64,000 nt of DNA from contig CACGBM010000004.1 of assembly GCA_902571315.1 (NCBI GenBank), positions 1-64,000 of the forward strand, given 5' to 3'. Below the pieces are notes generated by a model that was given only the letters and a program-made list of their open reading frames with translations, had not been told where the DNA came from and ran no database searches. Position numbers and translations under genes: made by a program. Of the stretch, positions 17,113 through 27,005 are shown in pieces. Numbering within the stretch: position 1 is the first letter of the stretch; each line of letters begins with the position of its first letter. The stretch comes from Rhodospirillaceae bacterium (GTDB lineage Bacteria > Pseudomonadota > Alphaproteobacteria > TMED109).

Positions 17113-18234
17113 TTATATTATATCTCTGTACAGTCTAAAGTATTGGCTATTGACCTGTTCAAGAGCCATATCACCTTCTACAAGTTTTCTACTATTTTTA
17201 CCATATTTTTCTCTTAGTTTTTTATTTTTAATTAATTTTAATATCGCATTACTACATTCTTCCACACTACCTTCTTTAATGTTAATAGAATTGTAATTAT
17301 TTATAGCTATCTCCCTACTACCAGTCACGTCCGTTGATATTATCGGACGACCAGTAGCTGCCGCCTCAAGCAAACTTAGAGGAAGTCCCTCTCTTTTACT
17401 TAATAAAATAGCAATATCTGCTTGTTGCCAGAATTTTTTTATATTCTTTACATTGCCAAGATAGAATATATCTTTAAAATCCGTAAGCTTTTTAAAGTAG
17501 TTTTTAGAAATACTAGAAGGGTTTTTTTCGTCTAAATCTCCCGCTATGTGTAGTTCTAAATTAGGATGTTTATCTTTAGCTATTTTATATGCTGCTATTA
17601 ACGATAATACACCTTTATCCTTTATGATTCTTCCAGCATAACAAAGTCTGATATTTTCTTTAGCAATTTGCTCAGAATATTTAAAATAATTAATGTCTAT
17701 TCCTGATCCTCTTATAATTCTAAGTTTATTTTTATTTAAACTAAATACACGCTTAAAAAAAATATTATCATCTTTATTCTGAACAATAAAAAATAAATTT
17801 TTAAATTTAAGAAAAATCTTGAGATAAATAATTATTATTTTTCTCAAGAAATATATTTTTAAATTTTTTTTTATAAATAAAAAACCCATACCAGTAAAAG
17901 TTGCACAAAATTTACTATTAATAAAAAAAGCCGATAATAGACCAATCATAATTGGCCTCATTGATATTAAATGAACTATTTCAGGTTTAGCTTTCTTTAA
18001 AATTCTAATAATATTTAAACTTTCCCTAAAAAACTTTATCAAAGAGAATGATTTTCTATCAATACTTAAAGGAAAATAAAATATTCCATTTTCAATTATT
18101 TCAGTTGCTTTTCCAGTATCTTTACAGCAAACAGAAACATCAAATCCTTTTTTAATTAAATATCTAGCTAACTTTAGTCTATGCGATATGAAATACCAAT
18201 CCTCAGTAACTATAAACATAACTTTTTTTTTCAT
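17113..18234 (-). CDS. Glycosyltransferase family 4
   Basis: A GT-B transferase of 373 residues that probably adds a sugar to the lipid-linked glycan at the cytoplasmic face. The N-terminal domain has the GT4 subtype opening FIVTEDWYFISHRLKLARYL, and the C-terminal donor domain has LCYAGRIIKDKGVLSL and the EX7E region SKREGLPLSLLEAAATGRP. The opening resembles WbpH/PglA-like HexNAc transferases, which would suit a neighbour of a HexNAc dehydrogenase; this is only a hint. It lies 13 bases before the dehydrogenase and nine after asnB. Confidence 0.82.
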   Translation of the reverse strand: MKKKVMFIVTEDWYFISHRLKLARYLIKKGFDVSVCCKDTGKATEIIENGIFYFPLSIDRKSFSLIKFFRESLNIIRILKKAKPEIVHLISMRPIMIGLLSAFFINSKFCATFTGMGFLFIKKNLKIYFLRKIIIIYLKIFLKFKNLFFIVQNKDDNIFFKRVFSLNKNKLRIIRGSGIDINYFKYSEQIAKENIRLCYAGRIIKDKGVLSLIAAYKIAKDKHPNLELHIAGDLDEKNPSSISKNYFKKLTDFKDIFYLGNVKNIKKFWQQADIAILLSKREGLPLSLLEAAATGRPIISTDVTGSREIAINNYNSINIKEGSVEECSNAILKLIKNKKLREKYGKNSRKLVEGDMALEQVNSQYFRLYRDII

Positions 18235-18242
18235 AATAGATG

Positions 18243-20096
18243 CTAAATAATGTTACTACTTTTTGCCCAATGATAATAAGATATTAATACCCATAATTTC
18301 CAAGAATTATCTCTATTTCCTTGAAAAAAATCTTCTTTCCAGCTATGAATAATATTTTTATTCTTTATATGAAGACTCTCTAATACATTAGAAGACGTAG
18401 ACTCTTCTACCAAATACTTCAAATCACTTTTAAGCCAATTATTTAGTGGTACTTCAAAACCTTTTTTCTTCATTTTAAGGTACCAACTCGGAAAACTGCT
18501 TTTGTAACATTGTTTTAATATAAGTTTCCCATTTAAAAGACCTATTTTTTTTTTATCCGGTATATCAAAAGATAAACTTACTAAATCTTTATCTAAAAAT
18601 GGTGATCTTAATTCAATACTATTTGCCATAGAGTGTCTATCTAGTTTAACTAACATATCACCCAGTAAAGAGAACCTAAAATCTCTAAATAATATTTTAT
18701 TTAATCCTTTAAGTTCTTGACCACCTAGAAATAAATGACAAGGTAATTTCTTTTTTTTTATACCAAAAAGGCTAACGTATTCAGTATTGTTTAATTGATC
18801 AAGATAATTTATTTGCATATTATCTGAGTTTTCTTCATAATTTTCTAAAAATCTTTTAAACTTTCTCATAAAATTTAAAAAACTATTTTCTTTATTGTCT
18901 GATAAACATGCAATTAATGCATATTTAAGTTTATTTGGTAAAAATAACATCAAGTTTTTCCATTTATAAGAAATATATTTGCTATAACCTCCAAATAATT
19001 CGTCTCCTCCGTCGCCTGTTAAAGCAACTTTTATTTCATCCTTAACTAAATGAGATATCATATGCATAGCAATAGCACTAGAGTCTGCAAAAGGTTCGTC
19101 ATTTGCATCTAATATTTCATCAATGCTATTGAGAATTTTTTTTTCGTCTAAAAAAATAGTTTTATTTTCAAATCCAAAATACTTTGATATTTTCTTTGCA
19201 CTTACAGACTCATCATAATATTTATTCTGATTACTAAACCCTACAGTAAAAGTAGGTACTTTTTTGCCAGATTGGGCAACGGAATGCATAATTATCGCGG
19301 AATCAATTCCACCTGATAAAAAAATTCCTAAAGGAACATCGGATACTAGTCTTTTGCTTACTGCACTATTTACTAAGAAATTTATTTGTTTAATGCTATG
19401 AAATCTTGATTGATGATTAATTGAATCTTTATAATACCAGTTTTCCACCTTAGGCCCATAATTATTGAAACTCATGAAAGTGCCAGGAGATAATTTGGTA
19501 AATTTTTTATAGATAGTCATAGGTTCATATATGAACCTAAATCTAAATAAGCTATGAATAGCTTCTTTATTTACTCCGCCTCCTTCAGCTATGCATGCTA
19601 AACTTTTAACATCTGAGGCAAAAAAAATGCAGTTTTCTTGTATACAATAAACTAAAGGCTTTTTTCCAAATCTATCTCTAGCTATGAATAAACTTTTTTT
19701 TTTTATATCCCATATAACAAAAGAAAACATTCCATCTAGTTTTTCTAACATAGATACCCCCCACTCTTTCCAAGCAGAAATCAAAACTTCTGTATCTCCA
19801 TTAGAGACAAAACGATGACCTTTCTTAATTAACTCTAATTTTAACTCCTTAAAATTATAAATTTCACCATTAAAACAAATTACATGATTATCTTTATGCA
19901 TAGGTTGAGAAGAAACCTTGCTTAAATCCAATATTTTAAGTCTTGTGTGTAAAAGATAAATATTATTATCTACCCAAATACCTTTATCATCTGGTCCCCT
20001 TGCCCTTAGTCTTTTATAAGCTTTATGAAATTGCTTATCCAAATATGAAGTTCTCTGTAGACCATTAATATCCATCTTCCCAGCAAAACCGCACAT
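18243..20096 (-). CDS. asnB: Asparagine-synthase-like glutamine amidotransferase (first of two)
   Basis: 617 residues with an N-terminal Ntn glutaminase domain (MCGFAGKM, nucleophile Cys2; later CFNGEIYN and SNGDTEVLISAW) and a C-terminal AMP-forming synthetase domain with the PP-loop IFLSGGIDSAI and LTGDGGDELFGGY. Family members either make asparagine or, in glycan loci such as wbpS or wbmI, amidate sugar uronic acids. Placement one gene from a HexNAc uronate-forming enzyme and among transferases favours glycan amidation; sequence alone cannot exclude asparagine synthesis. It lies one base after the gene at 20098. Confidence 0.85.
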   Translation of the reverse strand: MCGFAGKMDINGLQRTSYLDKQFHKAYKRLRARGPDDKGIWVDNNIYLLHTRLKILDLSKVSSQPMHKDNHVICFNGEIYNFKELKLELIKKGHRFVSNGDTEVLISAWKEWGVSMLEKLDGMFSFVIWDIKKKSLFIARDRFGKKPLVYCIQENCIFFASDVKSLACIAEGGGVNKEAIHSLFRFRFIYEPMTIYKKFTKLSPGTFMSFNNYGPKVENWYYKDSINHQSRFHSIKQINFLVNSAVSKRLVSDVPLGIFLSGGIDSAIIMHSVAQSGKKVPTFTVGFSNQNKYYDESVSAKKISKYFGFENKTIFLDEKKILNSIDEILDANDEPFADSSAIAMHMISHLVKDEIKVALTGDGGDELFGGYSKYISYKWKNLMLFLPNKLKYALIACLSDNKENSFLNFMRKFKRFLENYEENSDNMQINYLDQLNNTEYVSLFGIKKKKLPCHLFLGGQELKGLNKILFRDFRFSLLGDMLVKLDRHSMANSIELRSPFLDKDLVSLSFDIPDKKKIGLLNGKLILKQCYKSSFPSWYLKMKKKGFEVPLNNWLKSDLKYLVEESTSSNVLESLHIKNKNIIHSWKEDFFQGNRDNSWKLWVLISYYHWAKSSNII

Positions 20097-20097
20097 T

Positions 20098-21198
20098 TTA
20101 CAATTTCACCTTTGAAAAAATACTATTATATGATTTGATCATTTTTTCTACTGTAAATAACTTTTCTGCTCTACTTCTTGCCTCATTACCCATGTTTTTA
20201 ATAACTGTTTTTTTTATTTTTATAATTCTTGATAATTCATTTTTTAAAATTTCTTCATTAGAGCCACTTATTACAAAACCAGTGCCTCCAATAATATTTC
20301 TTGAATCTCCTACCTCAGTGGCAATTGGTAATAAATTCGTTAACATACCCTCAACTAAAACATTTGAGAATCCTTCTCCAAAAACTGACGGTACTATTAC
20401 TATATCAGCAATATTGTAATAAAACTCTATATTTTTTTTCATACCTAAAGCAATACAATTATATGGCAAATCTAATTTATCAGTTCCTTTTCCCGCTAAT
20501 ACTAATTTAATTTTTTTATTACAAGTGTTTTCTAAACCTCTGTATGCCTTTAAAAAGTTGCTATAATTTTTCATAGGATCTACTCTAGCAACACATATTA
20601 AAACCAAATCATTTGCACCAATATTATATTTTTTTCTTAAATTTTTTCTGTGCTTTAAAATTGAATTAAATTTTTTAGAGTCAATTCCATTATAAATTAC
20701 TCGCGTTGACTTTTGGCTAAAACCTATTTTTTCATGATAAGCTTTTCCAGCATGGGAATTATATATTATTTTATCTGCATTTTTAGATAAGATAATACAA
20801 GCATGAATAACTAATTTCATAGACACAGAATAATACTTCGAAAGCATATTAGAGCACCTTATATTCCAAATTAATGGTATGTTATGTACCTTAATTATTT
20901 TACAAAGCAAGCAAAAAAAACAAGCATTGTACATCCAAGATTGAATAACATCAGGTTTATAATCCTTAATTACTTTTCTTAAAAAAAATATTTTTAGAAA
21001 TATTAGTAATTTATTTTTTACTCCCATTTCCCAATATTCTATATTTAGTTTATCAAGTGTCTCTTTATATATATCAGCGTGAGATAATAGTAATACACCA
21101 TGGTTTCTGTTATACTTAAGTATTTCTACAAGTTGCCTTTCTGCTCCTCCATTTCCTAAACTAGCTATAACATGTAATACTTTTATATTTTTTTTCAT
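20098..21198 (-). CDS. Glycosyltransferase family 4
   Basis: 366 residues, GT-B fold. The acceptor domain begins KVLHVIASLGNGGAERQLVE, a common GT4 start. The donor domain has LICVARVDPMKNYSNFLKAY and VVPSVFGEGFSNVLVEGML, which carries the EX7E motif. It overlaps the upstream transferase gene by four bases (ATGA) and abuts asnB, so the three genes are surely one transcript. The sugar specificity is not readable. Confidence 0.84.
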   Translation of the reverse strand: MKKNIKVLHVIASLGNGGAERQLVEILKYNRNHGVLLLSHADIYKETLDKLNIEYWEMGVKNKLLIFLKIFFLRKVIKDYKPDVIQSWMYNACFFCLLCKIIKVHNIPLIWNIRCSNMLSKYYSVSMKLVIHACIILSKNADKIIYNSHAGKAYHEKIGFSQKSTRVIYNGIDSKKFNSILKHRKNLRKKYNIGANDLVLICVARVDPMKNYSNFLKAYRGLENTCNKKIKLVLAGKGTDKLDLPYNCIALGMKKNIEFYYNIADIVIVPSVFGEGFSNVLVEGMLTNLLPIATEVGDSRNIIGGTGFVISGSNEEILKNELSRIIKIKKTVIKNMGNEARSRAEKLFTVEKMIKSYNSIFSKVKL

Positions 21199-22271
21199 AC
21201 TATTTTTAAAATAATTTCATTTATTTTATTATTAAAATTTATCGGAGAGATATGATCTATCAAAAGAGATTTTCTAAGTTTTGGATTCTTATAATCTTTT
21301 CTCCTCTCTAAAGTATAGATTTTTTTAGAAAGATCACAAATGTCATTAAATAGTATGATGCTTTTATTTGATATATTTTTTTTAAAGTCATTTAAACTGA
21401 ATATTTGTTTTGTTGAAAGAACTGGTGTTCCCAATGCTAACGATTCTAAAACAGAATTTGGTAATCCTTCCCACCTTGAAGGTAAAATGAAATAGTCAGA
21501 CCCTGCTATCAAGCTATAAGGGTTTATAATTTCTCCTAAAAATTTAATTTTATTTTCTACATTTAAATTTTTAACTTTCTTAAGCAACTCATTTTTAAAA
21601 CTTCCCTTACCCACAACAATTAACTCTATATTATGACTGCTCTTAAATAAATGTAAAATTCTGTCTATGCCTTTTTGGTAAACTAACCTTCCCACAAAAA
21701 TTAATTTAATTTTGTCTGCTTCAGTTCTAATAGGAATTATACCTCTCCTGATCTTTTGGATACTAATAGGATTTCTAATTAAAAAAATTTTTTCACTATT
21801 TAAATTATAATTTAATATTTCTTCTTTCATATATTCTGATGTAACAATTACTGCATCAGTAAATTTGATAAAGTATTTGTATATGAGTTTTAAAATATAT
21901 AATTTTAAACTTCCATTCAAAGATTTTTCTATTATGTTAGGTTGCCTTACTATTATTTTAATTTTAATTAAATTTAAGTATTTCAAAAATAATAATAATG
22001 CTGATGTATTTGGAAATGTAGAGATAACCACATTAAAGTTTTCCTTTTTTATTATACTTATAATCTTAGGAATAGCATAAATAAATCTAGAAAAATCTAA
22101 ATTAATAATGTCCTTATTCTTATATCTACTTTGAGGGTCTTTAGCATTAATTACCAATAATTTAAGTGAAATATTTGAGTTTTTAAAATTATTAAAATAT
22201 GACCATATAACTTTCTCTGCTCCTCCTATGGCATATGAAGGAAGAATAATCAAAGCTTTTTTCTTGTTCAT
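21195..22271 (-). CDS. Glycosyltransferase family 4
   Basis: 358 residues. The opening is LIILPSYAIGGAEKVIWSYF, and the donor-binding domain shows LIFVGRLVYQKGIDRILHLF and LPSRWEGLPNSVLESLALGTP, with the EX7E pair in the last motif. It begins one base after lepA ends, so the polysaccharide genes may be transcribed together with lepA from upstream. No signal peptide or membrane helix is present, so it acts in the cytoplasm or at the inner face of the membrane. Confidence 0.84.
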   Translation of the reverse strand: MNKKKALIILPSYAIGGAEKVIWSYFNNFKNSNISLKLLVINAKDPQSRYKNKDIINLDFSRFIYAIPKIISIIKKENFNVVISTFPNTSALLLFLKYLNLIKIKIIVRQPNIIEKSLNGSLKLYILKLIYKYFIKFTDAVIVTSEYMKEEILNYNLNSEKIFLIRNPISIQKIRRGIIPIRTEADKIKLIFVGRLVYQKGIDRILHLFKSSHNIELIVVGKGSFKNELLKKVKNLNVENKIKFLGEIINPYSLIAGSDYFILPSRWEGLPNSVLESLALGTPVLSTKQIFSLNDFKKNISNKSIILFNDICDLSKKIYTLERRKDYKNPKLRKSLLIDHISPINFNNKINEIILKIV

Positions 22272-22272
22272 T

Positions 22273-24072
22273 TTAATTATCTAACTTAATTGCAGCCAAA
22301 AAGGCTTCTTGCGGAATATTTACATTTCCGACTTGCTTCATTTTCTTTTTTCCAGCTTTTTGTTTCTCTAACAATTTTCTTTTTCTTGTCACATCACCTC
22401 CGTAACATTTTGCTATTACATCTTTTCTCATTGAGCCTAATGTTTCTCTTGCTATAACCTTAGATCCAATAGCTGCCTGTATTGCGATTTTAAAAAGTTG
22501 CTTGGGTATGCTATCTTTTAATTTACTGCATATAGCCCTTCCTCTGCTAACTGCTTTTTCTTTATGAGTAATAAATGCTAAACTCTCCACATTTTCCCCA
22601 TTAACTAATATATTTACTTTTTCTAATTTTCCTGATTGGTAATCAATAATTTCATAGTCAAAACTAGCATAACCTTGACTTATTGATTTAATTCTATCAT
22701 GAAAATCAAAAATAACTTCATTTAAAGGCAAATGAAAATTAATCATTACTCTATTTCCAGAAAAATTAATATCTTTTTGTATTCCTCTTTTTTCAATACA
22801 TAGTTTTAATATACCCCCTAGATAACTTTCTGGAGAAAATATTGTTGCATTTATCCAAGGTTCTCTTACTTCTTTTATTTTTGTTTGCTCCGGCCAGTCC
22901 GCCGGATTATGTATTTCCAAAACTTCTTCATTAGTTTTTAATACTTTGTATACTACGCTAGGCGGCGTTACAACTAAATCTAGAGAAAATTCTCTTTTGA
23001 GTCTTTCCTGAATAATTTCTAAATGTAGAAGACCTAAAAAACCACATCTGAACCCTAATCCTAATGCTACACTCGACTCATTTTCAAATGTAAAAGAACT
23101 ATCATTTAATTTTAATTTGTTTAGTGACTCTTTTAAATGATCATAGTCAGAAGCATCTATAGGATATAAACCACAAAATACTACCGGTGTACTTGGTTTA
23201 AACCCTGGTAAAGGTGCTATCTTATGAATATTTTTGCTATCTACTATAGTGTCTCCAACCCATGCTTGAGATGTTTCTTTGATATTTGCGGTTATAAACC
23301 CAACTTCTCCAGCTTTTAGTTCATTAACTTCTTCTGGCTTTGGTCTAAATACACCAACCTTATCTATTTGATATTCACTTTCTGATAATAATAGTTTTAT
23401 TTTATCACCTTTTTTTAAAACTCCATCTACTACCTTTACCAAAACCATAACTCCAAGATAAGTATCGTACCAAGAGTCCACCAATAAAACTCGTAAAGGT
23501 TTGCTATCGCTTCCTCTTGGAGGAGGTAATAAATTAACTAGGTTCTCAATAACTCCCTCTACTCCTTTACCTGTTTTAGCTGAAACAGAAACACTATTAG
23601 TCGTATCTATACCAATCATATCTTCTATCTGCTTTTTTATTCTTTCTGGTTCAGAAGAAGGTAGATCTATTTTATTAAGTACCGGTATTATTTCTAAGTC
23701 TGCTTCAATTGCTAGCCATGAGTTAGCTAAAGTTTGAGCTTCTACACCTTGGCTTGCATCAACTAATAGCAATGCACCCTCACAAGCAGCCATAGACCTT
23801 GAAACTTCATAACTAAAATCCACATGCCCTGGTGTGTCAATAAGATTTAAAATAAAAGTTTTTTTATTATGATCAGTATATTCTAATCTCACAGACTGAG
23901 CCTTAATTGTAATACCTCTTTCTCTTTCTATTTCCATAGAGTCTAAAACTTGTTGTTTCATTTCTCTACTAGAAAGTCCTCCACAAAACTCTATTAATCT
24001 GTCTGCTAGAGTTGATTTACCATGATCTATGTGCGCAATAATAGCAAAGTTTCTAATATTTTTTGTTGTCAA
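22273..24072 (-). CDS. lepA: Elongation factor 4 (LepA) GTPase
   Basis: A ribosome-associated translational GTPase affecting initiation and back-translocation. The full-length 599-residue protein has the G motifs AHIDHGKST (13-21), DTPGHVDF and NKIDLP, the PSVVYK region of domain III, and the LepA-specific C-terminus [20 protein letters not shown] with [12 protein letters not shown]. The start is TTG at 24072, preceded by AAGAG. It is a housekeeping gene lying inside a glycan locus, 18 bases after the second asnB-like gene, with no sign of disruption. Confidence 0.96.
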   Translation of the reverse strand: MTTKNIRNFAIIAHIDHGKSTLADRLIEFCGGLSSREMKQQVLDSMEIERERGITIKAQSVRLEYTDHNKKTFILNLIDTPGHVDFSYEVSRSMAACEGALLLVDASQGVEAQTLANSWLAIEADLEIIPVLNKIDLPSSEPERIKKQIEDMIGIDTTNSVSVSAKTGKGVEGVIENLVNLLPPPRGSDSKPLRVLLVDSWYDTYLGVMVLVKVVDGVLKKGDKIKLLLSESEYQIDKVGVFRPKPEEVNELKAGEVGFITANIKETSQAWVGDTIVDSKNIHKIAPLPGFKPSTPVVFCGLYPIDASDYDHLKESLNKLKLNDSSFTFENESSVALGLGFRCGFLGLLHLEIIQERLKREFSLDLVVTPPSVVYKVLKTNEEVLEIHNPADWPEQTKIKEVREPWINATIFSPESYLGGILKLCIEKRGIQKDINFSGNRVMINFHLPLNEVIFDFHDRIKSISQGYASFDYEIIDYQSGKLEKVNILVNGENVESLAFITHKEKAVSRGRAICSKLKDSIPKQLFKIAIQAAIGSKVIARETLGSMRKDVIAKCYGGDVTRKRKLLEKQKAGKKKMKQVGNVNIPQEAFLAAIKLDN

Positions 24073-24090
24073 AATATACTCTTAAACATT

Positions 24091-25986
24091 TTATTTTCTA
24101 ATATTACAATATTTCTTCTGCCAAGCCATAAACATTATTATAGTCCAAATTTTGTAAGTCAATTTTTTTTCCCCTTTTTCAAACCTTGAAAATAACTTTT
24201 TAATATCAGATATGTCAAAAAAATTATTATTACTTAGTAATAAGTCCTCTGCCCATTGACTTAAAGGTCCTTTTAACCAGTTATATAATGGTGGTTCAAA
24301 GCCCTGTTTTTTTCTACTAACAAATTTTTTCCCTAACTTCTCTTCAAGAATTTCTTTTAATATAATCTTTTCATTTTTGTAAAATATAAAATCGTCTGGG
24401 AGGCTCCATATTAAGTTTACTAAGTCATTATCTAAATACGGACTTCTAATTTCTAAACTATTATACATTGATGCTCTATCTGTTTTAACTAACAAGTTAC
24501 TAGGTAAATACGTAATTATATCCCTCATCATAAGATACCTAGGTTTAGAAAATGTATTATTGAAATTTTCAATATTTTTTTCAAAAAAGCTACCTTTAAA
24601 ACTTCTGTTAATTAAAATTTTTTCATCAGGTCGCCACCGAGACATTTCATCGTTATATAAGCTATCTATAGTACTATGACTATATTTACGAAACTTCTTT
24701 CCTAAAGACCTCATATATGAGTATTTTGAAGAGCTAAATCTTTCAGAAAAAACTTCCATTAATTGAGAAAATGCCTTAGGTTGCCTTTTAATTTTTTCCC
24801 AAAAAGAAGTTATATTTTTATATCTAGGATATCCACCAAATAATTCATCTGCTCCTTCTCCAGAAATAGCAACTGTTATTTTTTTTTTTACAAATTTACA
24901 TAACATATATGTGGGAATTTGGGATGGGTCTGAAAAAGGTTCGTCATAAGCATTAACCACACTTTGTATATTTTCTATACAATCTTTTTCATTTATATAT
25001 TTTGACGAATGATTAGTTTTAAGAGTTTTAGCAACCTCATTAGCAAAATTTAATTCATTAGCTTTATCATCATGAAATCCAACTGAAAAAGTATTGGACA
25101 TTATATTTTGTCTGTATAATGATAAGACTAAGTTAGAACTATCTATGCCACCTGATAAAAATATGCCTAAAGGAACATCAGAAACCAATCTATTTTTAGT
25201 TGAAATATCGATCTGTTTTTTTACTTCTTCTTTTGCTTCTTCAAAAGTACCTTGAAATTTGTTATATTTTGCTTTTGCAAAACTTGTTATGCTATCCCAA
25301 TATTGTTTCTTTACTATTTGATTTTTCTTATTAAATTTTATTATATATCCTGGTTCAAGTTTATAAGTATTTTTGTAAATACTTAATGGCTCAGGTACGT
25401 AACCATACCTTAAATATTGTGATAACGCATCTTGACAGATTTCTTTTTTAAATTCAGGAAAATAAGAAAATGCTCTTAATTCAGAGGCGAAACTAAAACC
25501 ATGAGTTGTATTATAATTATAGTATAATGGTTTTTCTCCAAATTTATCTCTTGCTAACCACAATGTTTTTTCTGAAACACAGTATGCTGCTATTGCAAAC
25601 ATGCCATTAAATTTTTTTATTGAGTTATAAAATCCATACTCAGCTATGCATTCTAAAACTACCTCAGAGTCTGAAGCACTTTTCCAATAATCTTTTTTTC
25701 TATTTAGATTATCTTTTAAAGACTTATAATTATAAATTTCACCATTAAAGATTAATACCCAATCATTATTTTTAGAGATCATCGGTTGATTAGCTGATCT
25801 ATCTAAGTCTATGATACTTAATCTTTGAAATCCAAAAGCTAATTTTTCTTTTTCATTAATATAAATATTTTTATGGTCGGGACCTCTATGATAAAGAATA
25901 TCTGTCATATTATTTAAAATTGAAATAAATTTTCTTGTTTCGAGATTAAAATCGTTATTTAAATATAAACCTACGAAGCCACACAT
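24091..25986 (-). CDS. asnB: Asparagine-synthase-like glutamine amidotransferase (second of two)
   Basis: 631 residues with the same two-domain plan as the gene at 18243 but clearly divergent from it: MCGFVGLYLNN (Cys2 nucleophile), IFNGEIYNYKSL, IFLSGGIDSSNLV (PP-loop) and ISGEGADELFGGY. ISGEGADE is the form more usual in WbmI/WbpS-like and true AsnB enzymes, whereas the other copy has TGDGGDE. One copy may be the cell's asparagine synthetase and the other a sugar amidotransferase; which is which cannot be settled here. It follows the GT2 gene at 25989 by two bases. Confidence 0.85.
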   Translation of the reverse strand: MCGFVGLYLNNDFNLETRKFISILNNMTDILYHRGPDHKNIYINEKEKLAFGFQRLSIIDLDRSANQPMISKNNDWVLIFNGEIYNYKSLKDNLNRKKDYWKSASDSEVVLECIAEYGFYNSIKKFNGMFAIAAYCVSEKTLWLARDKFGEKPLYYNYNTTHGFSFASELRAFSYFPEFKKEICQDALSQYLRYGYVPEPLSIYKNTYKLEPGYIIKFNKKNQIVKKQYWDSITSFAKAKYNKFQGTFEEAKEEVKKQIDISTKNRLVSDVPLGIFLSGGIDSSNLVLSLYRQNIMSNTFSVGFHDDKANELNFANEVAKTLKTNHSSKYINEKDCIENIQSVVNAYDEPFSDPSQIPTYMLCKFVKKKITVAISGEGADELFGGYPRYKNITSFWEKIKRQPKAFSQLMEVFSERFSSSKYSYMRSLGKKFRKYSHSTIDSLYNDEMSRWRPDEKILINRSFKGSFFEKNIENFNNTFSKPRYLMMRDIITYLPSNLLVKTDRASMYNSLEIRSPYLDNDLVNLIWSLPDDFIFYKNEKIILKEILEEKLGKKFVSRKKQGFEPPLYNWLKGPLSQWAEDLLLSNNNFFDISDIKKLFSRFEKGEKKLTYKIWTIIMFMAWQKKYCNIRK

Positions 25987-25988
25987 AT

Positions 25989-26993
25989 TTATTTTTTAAT
26001 AAAATTATTTGAAATATAAATCTTATCAGCTCTGGTTTTCCATTCCTTAGGTCTTTCAATATTGTTACCAGAAAAAACTTTTAGTGCATGTTGCATGAAT
26101 TTTTTATAATGCCTGGGAAAAAAAAGCTTCGATAGTATGTAATTAAATAAGTGAGAGGAAAAATATGTATTATTTAGTCTTTTATTATAAGTATTTGCTC
26201 TAGATAAAGCTCTCTTGAATGCTAATTTGACATAAATTTTTTCTAGATTAGGATTCTCATCGCATAAATTTATTAAAGCTAATATAGATTCATATCTACT
26301 TCTTCTTGTTTGACTGGAAAGCCTATCAATTGATTGATTACTTGGTAATACTGCAACTATTTGATTTAAAAGTACAGCTGAGCCTACGCAGAAAAGTCTT
26401 AAGAATAAAACCTGATCAGGAGATATAAAATTTTCATTACAACCTCCAGATAATAAATATCTATTTTTTGAAACTAGTATTGAACTAGAGTTTGCTGGAC
26501 AATTTTTTATAAACTTTTTCAGACCTTCCTCTTTATTTTGCTTTACATGTTTGAAGGGCATAGTATTAATACTTTCTTTTTTTTCACCAATCAATCCATA
26601 TACAAAATTTACTTTATATCTATGAGCTAAGTATAACATCTTTGAAGTAGATTTATATGTAACCTTGTCATCTCCATCTAAGAGTCTTAGCCAATATCCT
26701 GTAGCCCTAGTTACAGCTTCATTTGTTGAATAAGACGCTCCTAGGTTTCCCCTTTTTATAACAGTCAATCTGCCAGGTAGCTTTGTAGAAAATTTTTTTA
26801 AAATGATACTGGTATTATCATTAGAACCGTCATCAACAACTATATATTCTCTCTTATGACTGCCCCCTTCTAAAGCAAGAGCATTAAATACACCTTCTAG
26901 ATATTTTCTTTTATTGTACGCAGTAATAATATAGCTTACAAAATCTAGATTTTTTTTTTCTAAATTTAAATTATATGATACTTTGTAATACAT
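25989..26993 (-). CDS. Glycosyltransferase family 2
   Basis: 334 residues with a GT-A domain: VSYIITAYNKRKYLEGVF, YIVVDDGSNDNTSIIL and the metal-binding LRLLDGDDKVTYK (DGDD as DXD). GNLGASYSTNEAVTRATGYW is the usual acceptor-side region. The C-terminal roughly 110 residues are basic and helical without clear membrane segments. It is the first gene of the minus-strand polysaccharide/lepA run and is divergent from the radical SAM gene by 12 bases, so the promoters must overlap the coding sequences. Confidence 0.82.
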   Translation of the reverse strand: MYYKVSYNLNLEKKNLDFVSYIITAYNKRKYLEGVFNALALEGGSHKREYIVVDDGSNDNTSIILKKFSTKLPGRLTVIKRGNLGASYSTNEAVTRATGYWLRLLDGDDKVTYKSTSKMLYLAHRYKVNFVYGLIGEKKESINTMPFKHVKQNKEEGLKKFIKNCPANSSSILVSKNRYLLSGGCNENFISPDQVLFLRLFCVGSAVLLNQIVAVLPSNQSIDRLSSQTRRSRYESILALINLCDENPNLEKIYVKLAFKRALSRANTYNKRLNNTYFSSHLFNYILSKLFFPRHYKKFMQHALKVFSGNNIERPKEWKTRADKIYISNNFIKK

Positions 26994-27005
26994 ATTATTT
27001 TAATT

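Noticed and set aside
20135-20510. Plus-strand frames of 94 and 69 residues within a GT4 gene
   Set aside because: Shadows of the GT4 coding sequence with no independent support.
18243-26993. A biosynthetic cluster for a modified peptide (AsnB-like proteins plus radical SAM)
   Set aside because: AsnB-like and radical SAM genes can indicate such systems, but the neighbours are glycosyltransferases and no precursor peptide was seen in either orientation.
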